A stretch of DNA of 64,000 nt from JBGSMF01 sp964651475. Lineage in GTDB: Bacteria > Chloroflexota > Anaerolineae > Fen-1058. The stretch is from the NCBI GenBank assembly GCA_964651475.1, contig CAZYXV010000017.1, forward strand, positions 1 to 64,000, in the 5' to 3' direction. Shown here piece by piece: positions 54,344 to 62,846 of the stretch. The notes under the pieces are model-generated. The model ran no database searches and was not told the DNA's origin. It saw nothing but the letters and a program-made list of their open reading frames with translations. Each line of letters begins with the position of its first letter. The first letter of the stretch is position 1. The position numbers were made by a program, and so were the translations under genes.

Positions 54344-54491
54344 CTTGACAATGTCACATTTGCCGTAGGAGCGCCCTCTGGGCGCGACTAGGCGCAACCG
54401 TACTGTGCAATTCTCGCACCTGCCTGCCTGGCGGCTAGACAGGGAAGGCGCTCCTACGTTCGCCCGATGAAATGTGACATTGTCAAGGTAG
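54340..54491. mobile_element. MITE-like element with 18-bp perfect terminal inverted repeats
   Basis: CTTGACAATGTCACATTT (54344-54361) and AAATGTGACATTGTCAAG (54470-54487) are perfect inverted repeats. A second inner pair CGTAGGAGCGCC (54364-54375) and GGCGCTCCTACG (54447-54458) extends the symmetry, with a GCGCCC-TCT-GGGCGC hairpin inside. GTAG lies directly on both sides (54340-54343 and 54488-54491), consistent with a 4-bp target duplication. The 144-base body has no ORF, so it would be non-autonomous. Confidence 0.65.
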
Positions 54492-54656
54492 TTGCCTCTG
54501 TCCGCGGAAAAAGGTCTGGCGGCAATTGGGGTGGTTTGTACGGCGGCGCAAATAGGATTATAATTCATGTCGAGTTGCCGCCACGAGCGGGGCAGCGCAA
54601 GCACGGTGAGCTTGTCGAACCGCGCTAAATTGACACTGGTGAATCAGGACAAACTC

Positions 54657-56756
54657 ATGATGAAACAAAATGTCAACAATGTCCAAGCGGCGACCATCCT
54701 GGTGGTGGACGACGAGCTTCGCATCAACGATTTTATCCGCGAGCTGTTGAGCGCCGGCGGCTATCGCTCGGAGGCGGCCCTGACGGGCGAGGAGGCGCTG
54801 TCCATTCTGGGAGGCGAGGTCCCGCACGCCGGGCAGAAATTTGACCTGGTCTTGCTGGATATTATGCTGCCTGGCATGGACGGGTACGAGGTCTGCCGGC
54901 GTCTAAAGGCCAACCCGGTCACGGCCGAGTTATCGGTGATCATGCTCACAGCGATGGGCAAGATTGCCGACAAGGTGCGCGGGCTTGACATGGGAGCGGA
55001 CGATTATATCCCCAAGCCATTTGATAATCAAGAGCTGCTGGCGCGCGTCAGGGCGGTGCTGCGCTTGCGCAAGGCCGAACAAGATTTGCGCCGCCGCAAC
55101 CAGGCGCTGGACGCGCTCAACGCGGTGGCCGAGTCTGTGGGCAAGGCGGTGGAGCTGGTGGACGTGCTAGATACGGCGTTAAACACCGTGCTGGACAAGC
55201 TCGACCTGGCGGGCGGCGCGCTCACGTTGAGCGGGCCGGCAGATCAACAAGCCATCGCGGCGCAGAGCCGGTTGTTGCTAGAGCCGCCGGCCGTTTTAGA
55301 AATCGCCGGCCAGGTGACGCAGCGCGACCAGCCACACACCGGCGCGCTGCAGGCGAGCGGAAAAGAATTTCACGTGGCGTGCGTATCGTTGAGGGCGCAC
55401 GGCCGCGCCTCCGGAACCTTGTTTGTCGTCAACGAGCAGCCCGTAGACGCCGAGTTGCGCGACGTGTTGAGCAGCATCGGATTGACCATTGGCGCGGCCG
55501 TGGAGCGGGCCAAGTTGTACGAGGCGGCCCAACAGCGCAGCGAGGATTTTGCGGTGTTGAACGATTTGTCGCGCGTCGTCAGCTCCACGCTCGACCTGGA
55601 GGCCGTGTTGACGGGGGCGGTGCGCGGCATGCGCGAGTTTGTGCACGTCGAGCTTGGCGCGCTGGCGTTGAAGGACGACAAGAGCGGGGCAATCACGTTC
55701 CGCAAAATCCTGAGCCGCGATCAAGAGTGGGAGATTGACGCGCCGCTGCCCTCTGAGGCGTATGCCCTCGTCAACGACGTGATGCAAAACAGCGAGTTGC
55801 AAATTCTGGACGCGCGCACCGGGCCAATTTCCAACCCGCTCGACGCCATCACGGGCGTTGCCACGCGCGCCTTGATGTGCGCGCCGCTGGTGGTCAAGGA
55901 CCGCTGCATCGGCGCGATTATGATGATTAACAAAGTGGGAGGAACGTTTACTTACACCGATACCGAGCTGGCGCAATTCCTGGCCGCCTCTATCGCCGTA
56001 GCGCTGGAAAACGCCCGCCTGTATAGTGAGCTGGCCGCCTCGACGCGCGAGTTGGAACGCAGCCAGGCGCAGTTGGTCCAGGCTGAAAAATTGGCCGCGT
56101 TGGGACGCATGGCGGCCTCGATTGCTCACGAAATCAACAACCCCTTGCAGGCCATACAGAATTGCCTGCACCTGGTTATCAACCGCCCGCTCGTGGAAGA
56201 AAAAAAGGCGCATTATTTGCACATGGCCCAAGAAGAAGTGGAGCGGCTCATCGCCATTGTCGCGCGCACGCTCAACTTTTATCGCCCCTCCAAAGGGCAA
56301 CTCGTTCCCACGCACGTCAATCATATGATTGAGAGTGTTTTGGCGTTGGCTGGCAAGCGCCTGGAACAGGGGCGGGTCCGGGTGCGTAGACGCCTGGACG
56401 GCGATTTGCCCGAGCTGCACGTTGTGCCGGATCAACTGACCCAGGTCTTTTTAAACCTGGTGATCAATGCCGTGGAGGCCATGCCGAATGGGGGCGAACT
56501 GACGATCACGACGCAAGAAACCGGGGAGTGGCTACAGGTGTCGTTCGCAGATTCCGGGCCAGGGCTGAGCCAGGAAGATGTCGGGAAAATTTTCGAGCCA
56601 TTTTATACCACCAAAGCCACCGGCACTGGCCTGGGGCTGGCTGTGAGTTATGGGATCGTTGAACGGCACGGTGGGCGTATTACGGTCGAGAATGTGGCGG
56701 GACAAGGCGCTTGCTTTACGGTGTACTTGCCACGCACAAGCCCGCCGCTTGCCTGA
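54657..56756 (+). CDS. Soluble hybrid sensor histidine kinase (REC-GAF-GAF-HisKA-HATPase)
   Basis: About 699 residues from the ATG at 54657 (CAGGA upstream; an earlier in-frame ATG at 54567 lacks a site and family sequence). A receiver domain comes first (ATILVVDDELRINDFIRELL, phosphoacceptor D in LVLLDIMLPGMDG, K in YIPKPFD), then a coiled linker, a weak GAF (about 150-280) and a clear GAF (about 305-465, RSEDFAVLNDLSRVVSSTLD). HisKA follows, with the phosphorylated His in AASIAHEINNPLQAIQNCLH, then HATPase_c with N, DSGPG, and GTGLGLAVSYGIVERHGG. There is no transmembrane segment, so it senses an internal signal. It is followed within 90 bases by two response regulators that are probable partners. 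Confidence 0.92.
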   Translation: MMKQNVNNVQAATILVVDDELRINDFIRELLSAGGYRSEAALTGEEALSILGGEVPHAGQKFDLVLLDIMLPGMDGYEVCRRLKANPVTAELSVIMLTAMGKIADKVRGLDMGADDYIPKPFDNQELLARVRAVLRLRKAEQDLRRRNQALDALNAVAESVGKAVELVDVLDTALNTVLDKLDLAGGALTLSGPADQQAIAAQSRLLLEPPAVLEIAGQVTQRDQPHTGALQASGKEFHVACVSLRAHGRASGTLFVVNEQPVDAELRDVLSSIGLTIGAAVERAKLYEAAQQRSEDFAVLNDLSRVVSSTLDLEAVLTGAVRGMREFVHVELGALALKDDKSGAITFRKILSRDQEWEIDAPLPSEAYALVNDVMQNSELQILDARTGPISNPLDAITGVATRALMCAPLVVKDRCIGAIMMINKVGGTFTYTDTELAQFLAASIAVALENARLYSELAASTRELERSQAQLVQAEKLAALGRMAASIAHEINNPLQAIQNCLHLVINRPLVEEKKAHYLHMAQEEVERLIAIVARTLNFYRPSKGQLVPTHVNHMIESVLALAGKRLEQGRVRVRRRLDGDLPELHVVPDQLTQVFLNLVINAVEAMPNGGELTITTQETGEWLQVSFADSGPGLSQEDVGKIFEPFYTTKATGTGLGLAVSYGIVERHGGRITVENVAGQGACFTVYLPRTSPPLA

Positions 56757-56843
56757 GAGGCGTGTTGTGTTTGTGCGGGAGCGTTTCTCCCCAACCTGCG
56801 GCAGGCCGTGGGTTGATTGCGGACGAGTCGAAAGGTAACAGAT

Positions 56844-57644
56844 ATGGAACAACCTCTTCCCCCCGCTCGCATTTTGGTTGTAGATGACGAATCGGCCATG
56901 CGCGCGACGCTGGACGAGATCCTCAGCGGCGAAGGATTTGAAGTGATCACCGCTGCTGGCGGCGAGGCCGCGCTGGCGACTTTGCGGCAAGAGCCGGTTG
57001 ACTTGATGCTGCTAGACCTTCGTATGCCGGGCATGGATGGGTTGACGGTCATCGAGCAGGCCCAGCGTATTGCGCCAGACGCCATGGTCGTCATGTTGAC
57101 GGCGCACGGCACACTGGATTCGGCCATTAGCGCCATGCGCCAGGGAGCGTTTGATTATTTGCTCAAGCCGTGCGCCCCGCCTGAAATCGTGGCGGCGGTC
57201 AGGCGCGGGCTGGCGCACCGCGCGCAGCGGACGCGGCAACGCGAGTTGGTCACGCTGATGCAGCGCGCCATCCACGAGTTGCAGCTCCCGGCGGCCGGCG
57301 TCGGCGGCCCAGACGCGCCCGAACGATTCATCCAGTGCCGGAGCATCAGCCTGGATTTGCAGCGGCACGTGGCGACGGCGCGCGGCGAACTACTCGACTT
57401 GACCTTGACCGAGTTCAAGTTGCTGTCGTACCTGATGCAGCGCCCTGACCAGGTTGTTTCTCCCAGCGAGCTGGTGAACGCCGTGCAAGGCTACGAGGCC
57501 GACGAGCACGAAGCGCGCGCCATTATCCGCGTCCACATCCGCCGCTTGCGCCAAAAGTTGGAACCCGACCCCGATAACCCCCAATACATCCTCAACGTGC
57601 GCGGCGTGGGCTACCTGTTCGCCAGCATCCCGCCGCCAAAGTAA
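56844..57644 (+). CDS. OmpR/PhoB-type response regulator
   Basis: 266 residues from the ATG at 56844 (AAAGG upstream). Receiver domain: RILVVDDESAMRATLDEILS, phosphoacceptor D in DLMLLDLRMPGMDGL (about residue 57), T/S in VVMLTAHG, K in FDYLLKPCAP. The C-terminal winged helix (about 160-262) has LLDLTLTEFKLLSYLMQRPD and VHIRRLRQKLEPDPDNPQYI, ending in the VRGVGYLFA hairpin, all typical of OmpR DNA binding. The receiver resembles NtrC-type ones (TLDSAISAMRQGAFDYLLKP), an interesting mix. Likely phosphorylated by the kinase encoded 87 bases upstream. Confidence 0.93.
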   Translation: MEQPLPPARILVVDDESAMRATLDEILSGEGFEVITAAGGEAALATLRQEPVDLMLLDLRMPGMDGLTVIEQAQRIAPDAMVVMLTAHGTLDSAISAMRQGAFDYLLKPCAPPEIVAAVRRGLAHRAQRTRQRELVTLMQRAIHELQLPAAGVGGPDAPERFIQCRSISLDLQRHVATARGELLDLTLTEFKLLSYLMQRPDQVVSPSELVNAVQGYEADEHEARAIIRVHIRRLRQKLEPDPDNPQYILNVRGVGYLFASIPPPK

Positions 57645-57743
57645 CTTTTCCGTAACTTAACCGAAACCCGCCCCAGGCGGGTTTTGTGTTATTCTTTATG
57701 CGTACTTAGGACGATACAAAAATTCCAAGCAATAGAGGCGGCA

Positions 57744-58604
57744 ATGAGAGACACCAAGAATATTCTGATTGTAGAAGATGAGCCCAAAGTGGCTTATTTT
57801 TTGCAAGAGAGCTTGGAATCCACCAGCCAGAATTACAAGGTGGTGTGTGCTGCTTCTGGCGAAGACGCCCTTAATCAAGTCTCGCATTCGTTGTTTGATC
57901 TGGTCGTATCAGACCTTCGCATGCCCGGCATCAACGGGCTGGAGCTTTTGCAGCGCGTGCGTGATCGCAATCCCTTCACACGAACCATTCTCATCACAGC
58001 TTACGGCTCGGATGAGGTCGAGGCCGAAACGCGCCGCTTGCAAACGTATCGCTACTTTACCAAACCTTTCCCCATCGAAGACTTTACCACCGCGGTCAAG
58101 CAGGCTTTGGACGAGGGTGTATCAAGAAAAATGTCCGGCTTATTGATGCTATCAGGCGAGCGGTTCGACAAAATTTCGCAGCGTTTATCTGATCTGCGTT
58201 ACGAGGTGGGCGCGCAGTGCGTGCTGTTGTCGGATGACGCCGGCCAGGTGTTGACCGAGGTGGGATTCGCCGAAAATTTGCCACTGGGTCACGTTGTGTC
58301 ATTGATGAGCAGCAGCCTGGCCCACACAGCTGAATTGGCTCAACAACTTCACGAAGAGCGCTCGTTCAATTTGCACTATCACGAAGGAGCGCGCTACGAT
58401 ATCTACATCGCCAACATTGGCGACCATCTTTATATCACTTCTATCTTTGACCGCCGCCAGGGCGCCAGCCGGGTGGGTATGGTATGGCTGTATACGAAAC
58501 GCGCGGTCCAAGACGTGCTTTATCTGATCGCCAGCGAAGAGATGCTGCCCTCGAACGGCGGCGCGTGGTCAGGCGAGTATGGAAATAAAGGTAGCTTGAT
58601 CTGA
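57744..58604 (+). CDS. Response regulator with C-terminal Roadblock/LC7-like domain
   Basis: 286 residues from the ATG at 57744 (GAGG upstream). Residues 1-125 are a receiver (NILIVEDEPKVAYFLQESLE, D in DLVVSDLRMPGINGLELLQ, T in ILITAYG, K in RYFTKPFPIED). Instead of a DNA-binding domain the C-terminus (about 145-270) looks like a Roadblock/LC7 or MglB-like fold: QCVLLSDDAGQVLTEVGFAE, then YDIYIANIGDHLYITSIFDR and GMVWLYTKRAVQDVLYLI. Roadblock domains regulate small Ras-like GTPases, so this protein may connect the two-component pathway to a GTPase rather than to DNA. That assignment rests on the strand pattern only. It is the last gene of the kinase cluster. Confidence 0.8.
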   Translation: MRDTKNILIVEDEPKVAYFLQESLESTSQNYKVVCAASGEDALNQVSHSLFDLVVSDLRMPGINGLELLQRVRDRNPFTRTILITAYGSDEVEAETRRLQTYRYFTKPFPIEDFTTAVKQALDEGVSRKMSGLLMLSGERFDKISQRLSDLRYEVGAQCVLLSDDAGQVLTEVGFAENLPLGHVVSLMSSSLAHTAELAQQLHEERSFNLHYHEGARYDIYIANIGDHLYITSIFDRRQGASRVGMVWLYTKRAVQDVLYLIASEEMLPSNGGAWSGEYGNKGSLI

Positions 58605-58833
58605 ATCGCTTGAGGCGATAGTGTTCTCGACAGCGCCGGCCTGATAGCGGCCTGTCAGAGGGCTGCGCCGGGACCTCTTGCAGTCCGTCAGAATGACGAT
58701 GGGTTGCCCGGACCTCACCTGTGCGCGGCCTCCGCCGGTAAACCCGGCGGCATACCTTGTGGTGCGCTTTGCGTTTTGTCATCGTGCTCGGGCAGGCACT
58801 TTGACAAACGCCATGGGGGGGAGCGCAAGGCAC
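58605..58833. other. Intergenic spacer
   Basis: About 230 bases between the Roadblock regulator and a convergent terminator hairpin. No gene, tRNA or convincing promoter was seen; short frames here lack ribosome-binding sites. Confidence 0.4.
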
Positions 58834-58873
58834 GAGGCTTCCAGTTGGGGGGCTGGAAGCCTCGTTGTCTTTT
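58834..58873 (+). terminator. Terminator hairpin between convergent genes
   Basis: GAGGCTTCCAG (58834-58844), loop TTGGGGGG, CTGGAAGCCTC (58853-58863): an 11-bp perfect stem followed by GTTGTCTTTT. It best terminates the plus-strand kinase cluster; the minus-strand side has no T-run. Confidence 0.75.
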
Positions 58874-61391
58874 ATCTGACGGTGATGGTGACCGGCGCGC
58901 TCACCACTAGTTGCCCGGTGCGCTCCAATCCCTGCGCGGCAAAAGTGTGAACTCCTGGCGCAAGCGTCCACAGCGCCCGATATATCCCCGCAGATCCATC
59001 AAATGTAGCCAGTGGTTGGCCGTCGGCTAACAATGTTACCGAGATGACCTGGATGCCGTCAAGCGGGCGCGCCGAAACGGCAATGCGCTGCGTCTGGGGT
59101 GGGGTGATAGAGGTGATCTGGTAAATTGTGCCGGGGTCGGGATGCGTCACGACCAGTTGGAGAGCGGCGCCTGGCAGTCGGCGGCTGATTGGGAATTGAA
59201 GATCATCGGCGAGGAGCAAGTTGGAAATATGGTTTTCTTTTGCCCACGCCTGGGCCTCGGCCGGCAAAAACAAGGCCACTTGTTCGACGACGCGCTCAGG
59301 CGGTGTGCTCGCGTCGGCAGGGCGCCCGGTGGCGATGTCGAGCTTGACGGCGCGGTAGAATGTGTCGAATTGCGTCGGCTGCGTGCCGGCGATAAACGAC
59401 TCTACCCGCGCGTGAGGACACGGCGAATCCGGCGCGGGCAGCAATCCCGAAAGCGCGCATACCTTTACACGCACCAGCCCGTCAGCTTGAAAGTTGCGCG
59501 CGGATTTTCCCCTCAGCACCGTTTCCATAAAGTCGTGCCAGATGGGGCCGGCGCCAGTGATGCCGGAAACGTGAATCATGGGTTGATTATCGGCGTTGCC
59601 TACCCACACCCCCGTCACCAGGTCGGGGGTGTAGCCCATCGTCCAGTTATCGCGCCAATCTGACGTGGTGCCGGTTTTAGCGGCGGCCGGCTGGCTCAGG
59701 CGCAGCACGTTCCATTCTCCAAACGCCGGCGCGCGCGCCTGGGGATCGCTGAGTATGTCGCTGATGAGAAACGCCACGCGCTCGTCCAACACGCGCTCGG
59801 ACGGCGCCGGCTGCCAACGATAGCGCCATTGCCCGCGTGCGTCGCGCACTTGCAAGACGGCCGCCGGTTCGACGCGATAGCCGCCGTTGGCAAACACGCC
59901 ATAAGCAGCCGTCATGTCCAGCAAGCGCACCTCGCCGCCGCCCAACGTGATGGCTAGCCCGTAGCGCTCGCTGTCTGTAAAGGTGTGGATGCCCATCCGC
60001 CGCGCCAGGGCAATCATGGCCTCCAATCCTACGTGATCAAGCACCTTGACGGCCGGAATGTTGTACGACGAAGCCAGCGCCTGGCGCAGCAACACCGGGC
60101 CGTGATAACGCAAATCATAGTTGTGGGGAACATACGGCTCGCCTTCTTTGGTGATAAAGCTGGTGCGCACGTCCATCACCATCGTGGCCGGCGTGTAGGG
60201 TTCGGGCGAACTCGGATCAAATGCGGCGGCATACGTGATGGGCTTGATGGAGGACCCCGGCTGGCGCAAAGCCAGCGCCGCATTGACAGCCCCGCTGATT
60301 TGCGCGTCGAAATAATCCGGGCTGCCCACCATGGCCAGGATGTGCCCTGTGTGCGGATCAAGCGCGACGAGCGCGGCGTTGTTCACGTTGCGTTGGGGCA
60401 AGTCCCCCGCCGCTGGGGCGCCCTCGCCTTCACCTGTCAAATCCGCCAGGTGGCGCTGCATGATAGATTGCGCGCCGTTTTGCCAATCCAGATCGAGCGT
60501 GGTGGTGACGATCAATCCGTCGCGGTACATCGCTTCCAGCCCGAATTGATTTTCGAGCCACGCGCGCACGTACATGACAAAGTGCGCCGCCTGGATAGGG
60601 TGCGGCGCAGCCGCAAAGCCTAATCGCTCGTCACGCGCCAGCGCCGCTTGTTGATCTGATATGTAGCCGCGTTTGACCATCAAATCGAGCACCGTCGCCT
60701 GGCGCTGGTGCGCGGCGGCCAGGTTGACCAGCGGGTCGTAGATCGCCGGCGCCTGGGGCAGGCCGGCCAGCAGCGCGCACTCGGCCAGGTCCAGCTCGTT
60801 AGCGCGCTTGCCAAAATAAGCATTGGCCGCCGCTTCAATGCCATAGGCCAGGTTGCCATAGTTAACCTGGTTCAGATACAATGCCAGGATTTGATCTTTG
60901 CTGTAGGCGCGCGCCAGCCGCCAGGCCAGGATGCTTTCGCGCAGTTTGCGCGTGAGTGTGCGTTGGGCGCGCTCTTGCGGGCTGAGCAACAGGTTGCGCG
61001 CTACTTGCTGCGTGATCGTGCTGCCGCCCGAGAGCGTTTCTCCGCCGCGCAAGTTGATCCACACGGCGCGCGCGATAGAAGATACATCCACGCCGGGGTT
61101 GGTATAGAAATTGGCGTCTTCGGTGGCAATGGTGGCCTGGCGGCAGTAAAGTGGAATGTCTTCCAGCTTGAGCGGTGTGTGCCGCCCCGCGTGAGGATCG
61201 GTGATCTCGTAGAGCAGCCGCCCATTTCGGTCCAGGATGCGCGTGGAGGGCGCGTGCAGCTTGCTATCCAGGCTGTCCAGCGAGGGCAGGTCTACCAGCA
61301 GCCACGCGCGCGCGGCCAGGCCCAGGCCCGCGAGCGCGATTAGAATAATTGATGGGACCAGTACACGCTTGCGCAAATGTCTACCTCTCAA
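58872..61391 (-). CDS. pbpC: Penicillin-binding protein 1C (bifunctional peptidoglycan synthase)
   Basis: An 839-residue class A PBP. N-terminal membrane anchor (about 9-32). Glycosyltransferase 51 domain with catalytic Glu in IATEDANFYTNPG (about 91), GGSTITQQVARNLLLSP (about 121), RKLRESILAWRLARAYSKDQ and NQVNYGNLAYGIEAAA. Transpeptidase: SxxK in RQPGSSIKPITYAAAF (about 385), SxN in ASSYN, KTG in AAAKTGTTSDWRDNWTMGYT. The C-terminal about 100 residues form a BiPBP_C-like Ig domain, the marker of PBP1C. It polymerises and cross-links glycan strands, indicating this organism makes peptidoglycan, which is relevant because some Chloroflexota have thin or atypical walls. Ends TAA. Confidence 0.92.
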   Translation of the reverse strand: MRGRHLRKRVLVPSIILIALAGLGLAARAWLLVDLPSLDSLDSKLHAPSTRILDRNGRLLYEITDPHAGRHTPLKLEDIPLYCRQATIATEDANFYTNPGVDVSSIARAVWINLRGGETLSGGSTITQQVARNLLLSPQERAQRTLTRKLRESILAWRLARAYSKDQILALYLNQVNYGNLAYGIEAAANAYFGKRANELDLAECALLAGLPQAPAIYDPLVNLAAAHQRQATVLDLMVKRGYISDQQAALARDERLGFAAAPHPIQAAHFVMYVRAWLENQFGLEAMYRDGLIVTTTLDLDWQNGAQSIMQRHLADLTGEGEGAPAAGDLPQRNVNNAALVALDPHTGHILAMVGSPDYFDAQISGAVNAALALRQPGSSIKPITYAAAFDPSSPEPYTPATMVMDVRTSFITKEGEPYVPHNYDLRYHGPVLLRQALASSYNIPAVKVLDHVGLEAMIALARRMGIHTFTDSERYGLAITLGGGEVRLLDMTAAYGVFANGGYRVEPAAVLQVRDARGQWRYRWQPAPSERVLDERVAFLISDILSDPQARAPAFGEWNVLRLSQPAAAKTGTTSDWRDNWTMGYTPDLVTGVWVGNADNQPMIHVSGITGAGPIWHDFMETVLRGKSARNFQADGLVRVKVCALSGLLPAPDSPCPHARVESFIAGTQPTQFDTFYRAVKLDIATGRPADASTPPERVVEQVALFLPAEAQAWAKENHISNLLLADDLQFPISRRLPGAALQLVVTHPDPGTIYQITSITPPQTQRIAVSARPLDGIQVISVTLLADGQPLATFDGSAGIYRALWTLAPGVHTFAAQGLERTGQLVVSAPVTITVR

Positions 61392-61480
61392 AATTAAAAT
61401 GATGCCGCGCGAGAGTGGCGGCTATCATCATGACGATTTTAGCGCACGCGGGGTTTCACAGCGTAAGCGGCGCCGGGCGC

Positions 61481-62545
61481 TCAGCGTTTGGGTGCCTGGA
61501 GTGCGTTCAAGATTTGATTGGCGCGCGTTCGCACGGCCTGGTCGGTGCTGCGGGCCAGCTTGTCTAGCAGCGAAACCTGGGGAGGTGTGAAGCGGGCCAG
61601 GGCATCTACCGCCGCCACACGGATTTGGGGATCTTTATCGCTGGCGGTCTGGAAAAGCTGGCGCACAATGGCTGGCTGGCTGGAAATGCCCAGCGCGACC
61701 ACGGCGGCCTGACGCAGAGCGATGGGCAAGGCTCGATCGGCCTGGAATTCGAACAGGAAGCGCATTCCCTGGTTGGCATCGAGTGTTTTGCTTTTGACGG
61801 CCTGGCCAATGGCAGAGATCACGGCAATTCTGGCGCGCTCGTCTTGTTTGGGGTCGGTCAGGTAATCGCGTACCACGCTGAGAGCCGCCTCGCCGTGACT
61901 GGAGGCGGTGAGGTTGAGCACCATGGCGTAACGTGTGGCCGGGTGGCGGGCCTGCTCGACGACTTCGCGGCAGGCGGCCAGAGCCGCCATCGAACGAACG
62001 CGCGCCAACACGGCCGCCAGTTGCGAGGCGACTTCGGGCCTGGCTTCCTGGAGCAAGTGTTGCAGCACCGGTTCGACCGAAGAGGTGCCAATGGCGATGA
62101 GCGCCGTGCGCGCCTGGGCTTGAACGGTTTTGCTTTTGGTGGCGAGCGCCAGCTTGAGCAGAGGCTCGACCGCACGCGAATCGCCGGCCTCGCCCAGGCG
62201 GCGAATGGCCATGATGGCGACTTGCTCATCGGGATGATTTAGCGCTTGCAGCATCGCCGCTATCTCGGCGTCGGAGAGGCGCTGCGGCAAGACCGCCGCG
62301 CCCTTGCCGCCCTCTTGCGAGCGAAGCCAGGCCAACCCACGCTTGGCCTGTTCATTGCTGGGGTTAATATCCAGCACGCGCTCCAGGCAGCGCATGGCAA
62401 GCTTGCGGTCGTCCAGCACGAAACTAAGCCACAGGAAAGCTTGCTCGCTGGCGGGATCTTCCAGTGTGGCGGCTTCCAGATACATGCGCGCTTCAGTGCG
62501 ATTGCCCTCTCGGGCGGCGGCGATGCCCAATTCCAACAAACTCAT
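61481..62545 (-). CDS. TPR and HEAT-repeat protein
   Basis: 354 residues: two TPR units at the N-terminus (LLELGIAAAREGNRTEARMY, then ASEQAFLWLSFVLDDRKLAM and a third partial unit ending INPSNEQAKRGLAWL), a linker, then about seven HEAT repeats (LNHPDEQVAIMAIRRLGEAG, TKSKTVQAQARTALIAIG, and DKDPQIRVAAVDALARFTPP near the end). A purely structural protein-interaction scaffold; no enzymatic motif. Start ATG at 62545 has a GGAG-type site upstream (complement of CTCCGG). It is the last ordinary gene before the amber-suppressor locus and is divergent from it, separated by about 125 bases from that locus's promoter. Confidence 0.82.
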   Translation of the reverse strand: MSLLELGIAAAREGNRTEARMYLEAATLEDPASEQAFLWLSFVLDDRKLAMRCLERVLDINPSNEQAKRGLAWLRSQEGGKGAAVLPQRLSDAEIAAMLQALNHPDEQVAIMAIRRLGEAGDSRAVEPLLKLALATKSKTVQAQARTALIAIGTSSVEPVLQHLLQEARPEVASQLAAVLARVRSMAALAACREVVEQARHPATRYAMVLNLTASSHGEAALSVVRDYLTDPKQDERARIAVISAIGQAVKSKTLDANQGMRFLFEFQADRALPIALRQAAVVALGISSQPAIVRQLFQTASDKDPQIRVAAVDALARFTPPQVSLLDKLARSTDQAVRTRANQILNALQAPKR

Positions 62546-62668
62546 GGTGTGACTCCGGGGTCAAGATTGTTCACCAACCATTGTGGTACCCCCTAATTCT
62601 AAGTGCAATTGGCAAATGGCGCAAGTGGACGGTGTTTTTCCATTTCTAATGTAAATCTTATACAGGCG

Positions 62669-62677
62669 TGATATAAT
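62669..62677 (+). promoter_or_regulatory. Extended -10 promoter of the suppressor-tRNA operon
   Basis: TG-A-TATAAT: TG at 62669-62670, one base, TATAAT at 62672-62677 (a perfect -10). No good -35 is seen at 16-18 bases upstream (only AT-rich sequence), as is usual for extended -10 promoters. Predicted transcription start about 62684, some 75 bases before the tRNA. Confidence 0.6.
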
Positions 62678-62694
62678 AAGCGCCATAATGCAAT

Positions 62695-62734
62695 CACTTG
62701 GACGAGTTGGGGCACTGCCCCGAGATTTCAAGTG
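62695..62734 (+). ncRNA. Structured leader between promoter and suppressor tRNA
   Basis: CACTTG (62695-62700) and CAAGTG (62729-62734) enclose the hairpin GGGGC-ACT-GCCCC (62709-62721), with CGAG/GAG on either side. The nested stems lie wholly in the predicted transcript, 24 bases before the tRNA 5' end. It could guide processing or sense something; no known family was recognised. Confidence 0.4.
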
Positions 62735-62758
62735 TGCTGCAATGTAACCTGGTTTTAC

Positions 62759-62830
62759 GCGCCGTATACTCGTTGGATGAGTGGCGGCCTCTAAACCCGC
62801 CTGTAGCGAGTTCGATTCTCGCACGGCGCA
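62759..62830 (+). tRNA. Predicted amber suppressor tRNA (anticodon CTA)
   Basis: A 72-base cloverleaf: acceptor GCGCCGT/ACGGCGC (7 of 7 pairs), D stem ACTC/GAGT with loop GTTGGAT, anticodon stem-loop GCGGC-CTCTAAA-CCCGC, T arm GCGAG-TTCGATT-CTCGC (5 of 5 pairs), discriminator A, no encoded CCA. With U33 at 62791, positions 34-36 read CTA, which pairs with UAG; A37 and A38 follow as expected. Oddities: the pair closing the loop is C-C (alternatively a GGCGG/CCGCC stem with a 9-base loop), position 8 is A instead of U, 14 is G instead of A, and 21 is U instead of A, so the tertiary core is non-standard. It is not tRNA-Pyl-like: the D loop has GG and the T loop is canonical. The amino acid is unknown. 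First gene of the operon; two TAG-containing ORFs follow. Confidence 0.8.
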
Positions 62831-62846
62831 CAAGAAAGAAAAGACG

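Noticed and set aside
55296..56435. 379-codon minus-strand ORF opposite the histidine kinase
   Set aside because: Antisense shadow; the kinase frame carries all conserved motifs.
62759..62830. tRNA-Pyl (pyrrolysine) gene
   Set aside because: The anticodon loop CTCTAAA is shared with tRNA-Pyl, but the D loop contains GG, the T loop is canonical TTCGATT, the variable loop is of normal size, and no pylS or pylBCD gene is nearby.
62759..62830. tRNA-Phe reading of the same gene (anticodon AAA)
   Set aside because: Placing U33 two bases later gives AAA but leaves C-C at 37-38 and destroys the anticodon stem; the CTA register gives a standard 7-base loop with A37 and A38.
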